A DNA stretch of 15,460 nt from CAZAQB01 sp964487155 (GTDB lineage: Bacteria > Pseudomonadota > Gammaproteobacteria > Nitrococcales > Nitrococcaceae). The stretch spans positions 1 to 15,460 of the forward strand of contig CAZAQB010000074.1 in assembly GCA_964487155.1 (NCBI GenBank), given 5' to 3'. Made by a program: the position numbers and the translations under genes. Every line of letters starts with the position of its first letter. Position 1 is the first letter of the stretch. Below are positions 13,882 to 15,460 of this stretch, one piece after another. The notes below the pieces were generated by a model. That model was not told the DNA's origin and made no database searches. It worked only from the letters and a program-made list of their open reading frames with translations.

Positions 13882-14313
13882 ATGGAGCATCGGCTGCATC
13901 TGGTGGACGCCAGCGTGTTCGTGTTCCGCGCCTGGTTCTCCATCCCGGACGCGGTGGCCGACGGCGACGGGCGCCCGGCCCACGCGGTGTTCGGCTTCGG
14001 GAACTTCCTCTGCGACCTGCTGGAGCGCGAGCGCCCGCGCCGGCTGGCGGTGGCCTTCGACCAGCGCCTGGGCAGCTGTGTCCGCAACGAACTCTACGCC
14101 CCTTACAAGGCCAACCGCCCACCGGCGCTCGCCGACCTGGAGCGCCAGCTGCGCCTGTGCCGGGAACTCACCCGCATCCGGCGGGACGTTCCCATGCCCT
14201 GGGGGCCCGATGCCCTGGACCGGCCGCCGCTGGAACCCGCCGCCGCCGACGCCGTGGCGCTGCCGGTGCAGCTCAGATCCCGCCTGCGGCGCATGGCGGA
14301 GCAGGGGGTCTGA
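13882..14313 (+). CDS. 5'-3' exonuclease (flap endonuclease-like) with internal deletion, probably inactive
   Basis: 143 residues, where family members have about 250-320. Residues 1-95 match the N-terminus of the Xni/Pol I 5'-nuclease family: HLVDASVFVFRAWFS with D9, GRPAHAVFGFGNFL, VAFDQ with D60, and RNELYAPYKANRPP. After LERQLRLCRELT the sequence jumps to RIRRDVPMPWGPDAL, which resembles the extreme C-terminus (Pol I relatives have LSRELxxIRTDVPLP near the end). The acidic cluster EADDL, the later Asp motif and the helix-hairpin-helix GDxxDNIPG are all absent. The frame stays open, so the product may be made but should lack nuclease activity. The start ATG 13882 has a G-run close upstream, and AGGAG is farther away at 13861. 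The next gene starts one base after its stop. Confidence 0.75.
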   Translation: MEHRLHLVDASVFVFRAWFSIPDAVADGDGRPAHAVFGFGNFLCDLLERERPRRLAVAFDQRLGSCVRNELYAPYKANRPPALADLERQLRLCRELTRIRRDVPMPWGPDALDRPPLEPAAADAVALPVQLRSRLRRMAEQGV

Positions 14314-14314
14314 G

Positions 14315-15217
14315 GTGACCGGCACAGAACTTCCGCTCTGGGACGCTGTGGCGCGGACGGCGGCCGGCGCGCTGGGCACGCCGTTCCGCCCGACGCAGGT
14401 GCGCCCCGTGGCCGGCGGGGATATCAACCGCGCCTACCGGGCGGAGGACGGCGCGCTCCGCTGCTTCGTGAAGCTCAACGATGCGAGCCTGGTCCACATG
14501 TTCGAGGCGGAGGCGGAGGGCCTGGCGGAACTCTCCGCCGCCGGTGGCCCCCGGGTGCCGCAAGTGCTGGGCTGCGGTACCGCCGAGGGCCAGGCCTACC
14601 TGGTGCTGGAGTGGCTGGACCTGGTGCCCGTCGACGTCGCGGTCAGCGCCCGGCTGGGGGAGGCCCTGGCCACGCTCCACGCCACCACGGCGGAGGCCTT
14701 CGGCTGGCATCGCGACAACACCATCGGCACCACTGTCCAGCCCAATCCCCGGGAAACCGACTGGGCGGCGTTCTATGCCCGCCACCGGCTGGGCCCGCAG
14801 CTGGATCTGCTGCAGGCCGCCCCGGTGGGCCGCGGCCTGGTGGATCGGGGCCGGCGCCTGCAGCAGGCGGTGCCGGCGTTGTTGGCCGGCCACCGGCCGG
14901 TCCCCTCGCTGCTCCACGGCGACCTCTGGGGCGGCAACGCCGCCGCCCTGGGTGATGGCACCCCCGTGGTGTTCGACCCGGCGGTGCACTACGGCGACCG
15001 GGAGTGCGACCTGGCCATGACCGAGCTGTTCGGCGGCTTCGGCGCGGCCTTCTCGGCGGCCTACCATGATGCCTGGCCCCTGCCCGAGGGCTACGAAGCC
15101 GTGCGCCGGGATCTCTACCAGCTCTACCACCTGCTGAACCACTGCAACCTGTTCGGTGCCGGCTACGCGGCCTCCTGCCGGCGGGTGGTGGACCGGCTGC
15201 TGGCGGAGGTGGGGTAG
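14315..15217 (+). CDS. Fructosamine kinase family protein
   Basis: 300 residues from GTG 14315, placed one base after the previous stop with an AGGGGG Shine-Dalgarno sequence about 6 bases upstream. The frame extends upstream to 14078, but that part is a shadow of the exonuclease gene. Family features in order are the nucleotide loop VAGGDINRAYR (32-42), lysine K53 in CFVKLND, LVLEWLDL, the segment GWHRDNTIGTTVQPN, catalytic HGDLWGGN (201-208, D203), FDPAVHYGDRECDLAM (220-235) with metal-binding D221, and a C-terminal LYQLYHLLNHCNLFG helix. Such kinases phosphorylate ketosamines on glycated proteins or small glycated amines, causing their breakdown. All expected catalytic residues are present. 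Confidence 0.92.
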   Translation: MTGTELPLWDAVARTAAGALGTPFRPTQVRPVAGGDINRAYRAEDGALRCFVKLNDASLVHMFEAEAEGLAELSAAGGPRVPQVLGCGTAEGQAYLVLEWLDLVPVDVAVSARLGEALATLHATTAEAFGWHRDNTIGTTVQPNPRETDWAAFYARHRLGPQLDLLQAAPVGRGLVDRGRRLQQAVPALLAGHRPVPSLLHGDLWGGNAAALGDGTPVVFDPAVHYGDRECDLAMTELFGGFGAAFSAAYHDAWPLPEGYEAVRRDLYQLYHLLNHCNLFGAGYAASCRRVVDRLLAEVG

Positions 15218-15319
15218 GCCGGCCCGTCGCCGCCGGGACTGGGGACTGAGCGGTTCAGACGCCTGGCGGCCGCGGCGCAGGGTGGGCAGAGCGCGGCGAA
15301 GCACACCGTCTTTGCTTAT

Positions 15320-15348
15320 GCTGGGATTGCACTGCGCTCCATCCCAGC
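15320..15348. repeat. Hairpin repeat GCTGGGAT ... ATCCCAGC
   Basis: An 8-base perfect inverted repeat with a 13-base loop. Its arm differs by one base from that of the hairpin at 15388, which suggests two members of one intergenic repeat family side by side. Confidence 0.6.
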
Positions 15349-15387
15349 CCACGCGGCACTCCCCCGAGCTGCCCGTCGCCGCCGTAG

Positions 15388-15413
15388 GCTGGGTTGAGCA
15401 TGCGAAACCCAGC
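15388..15413 (+). terminator. Hairpin repeat GCTGGGTT ... AACCCAGC, possible terminator
   Basis: An 8-base-pair stem with a 10-base loop followed by GTTTTCG. The four T after the stem make it a weak candidate terminator for the rightward fructosamine-kinase transcript, although it also looks like a dispersed intergenic repeat. Confidence 0.45.
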
Positions 15414-15421
15414 GTTTTCGC

Positions 15422-15460
15422 TCAGTCCTCAGTCCTCAGTCCTCAGTCCTCAGTCCTCAG
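15422..15460. repeat. Tandem repeat of the 7-mer TCAGTCC
   Basis: At least 5.5 perfect head-to-tail copies of TCAGTCC reach the window end, so the array is truncated here. A related isolated fragment, GGGACTGGGGACTGAG on the opposite orientation, occurs at about 15235-15250. Confidence 0.9.

Larger units (their letters stand above)
15218..15460. other. Repeat-rich non-coding tail
   Basis: No gene is supported in these 243 bases. They contain two related hairpins (15320-15348 and 15388-15413) and a terminal 7-base tandem repeat (15422-15460), listed separately. Confidence 0.6.

Noticed and set aside
15422..15460. CRISPR array at the window end
   Set aside because: The 7-base units are directly adjacent with no spacers, so this is a simple tandem repeat.

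Overview
The window is a GC-rich, gene-dense stretch of a bacterial chromosome, most likely from a gammaproteobacterium. Ectothiorhodospiraceae/Chromatiales-like is my best guess, from the protein flavour, the GC content and the dispersed repeats; this is an inference, not a database result. No rRNA, tRNA, transposase, phage gene or CRISPR array was seen.

Region 1 (1-8302) looks like a one-carbon module. A GlxA/AraC-type regulator resembling GbdR, the glycine-betaine/dimethylglycine regulator of Pseudomonas, runs leftward and is cut by the window edge. Divergent from it are formate-tetrahydrofolate ligase (fhs) and an overlapping, very divergent methenyl-THF cyclohydrolase of the FTCD cyclodeaminase family (fchA). 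After a 378-base repeat-bearing gap comes a tightly overlapping three-gene operon for an NAD-linked, molybdenum/tungsten-type formate dehydrogenase. Its parts are a fused NuoE/NuoF-like diaphorase subunit, a HoxU/NuoG-N-like ferredoxin subunit and a cysteine-type catalytic subunit. In the better-known soluble FDHs the last two are one polypeptide. Together the enzymes could carry methenyl-THF to formyl-THF, formate and CO2, gaining ATP and NADH, or run towards formate assimilation.

Region 2 (8300-8643) is a gene-free interval. It holds a long imperfect inverted repeat, two arms of 78 bases with about 68 matching, whose left end supplies the stop codon of the formate dehydrogenase gene. A strong leftward intrinsic terminator abuts its right end.

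Region 3 (8670-12842) is leftward: yceI (periplasmic lipocalin-like protein) behind a cytochrome b561 (yceJ-like), then a three-gene proton-translocating transhydrogenase operon (pntAa-pntAb-pntB) that could turn NADH into NADPH.

Region 4 (13204-15217) is rightward: an HNH endonuclease-like protein, a 5'-3' exonuclease homologue that appears to have lost its central catalytic part in frame, and a fructosamine-kinase family protein. The last 240 bases are non-coding and repeat-rich, with two related hairpins and a 7-base tandem repeat that runs off the window end.
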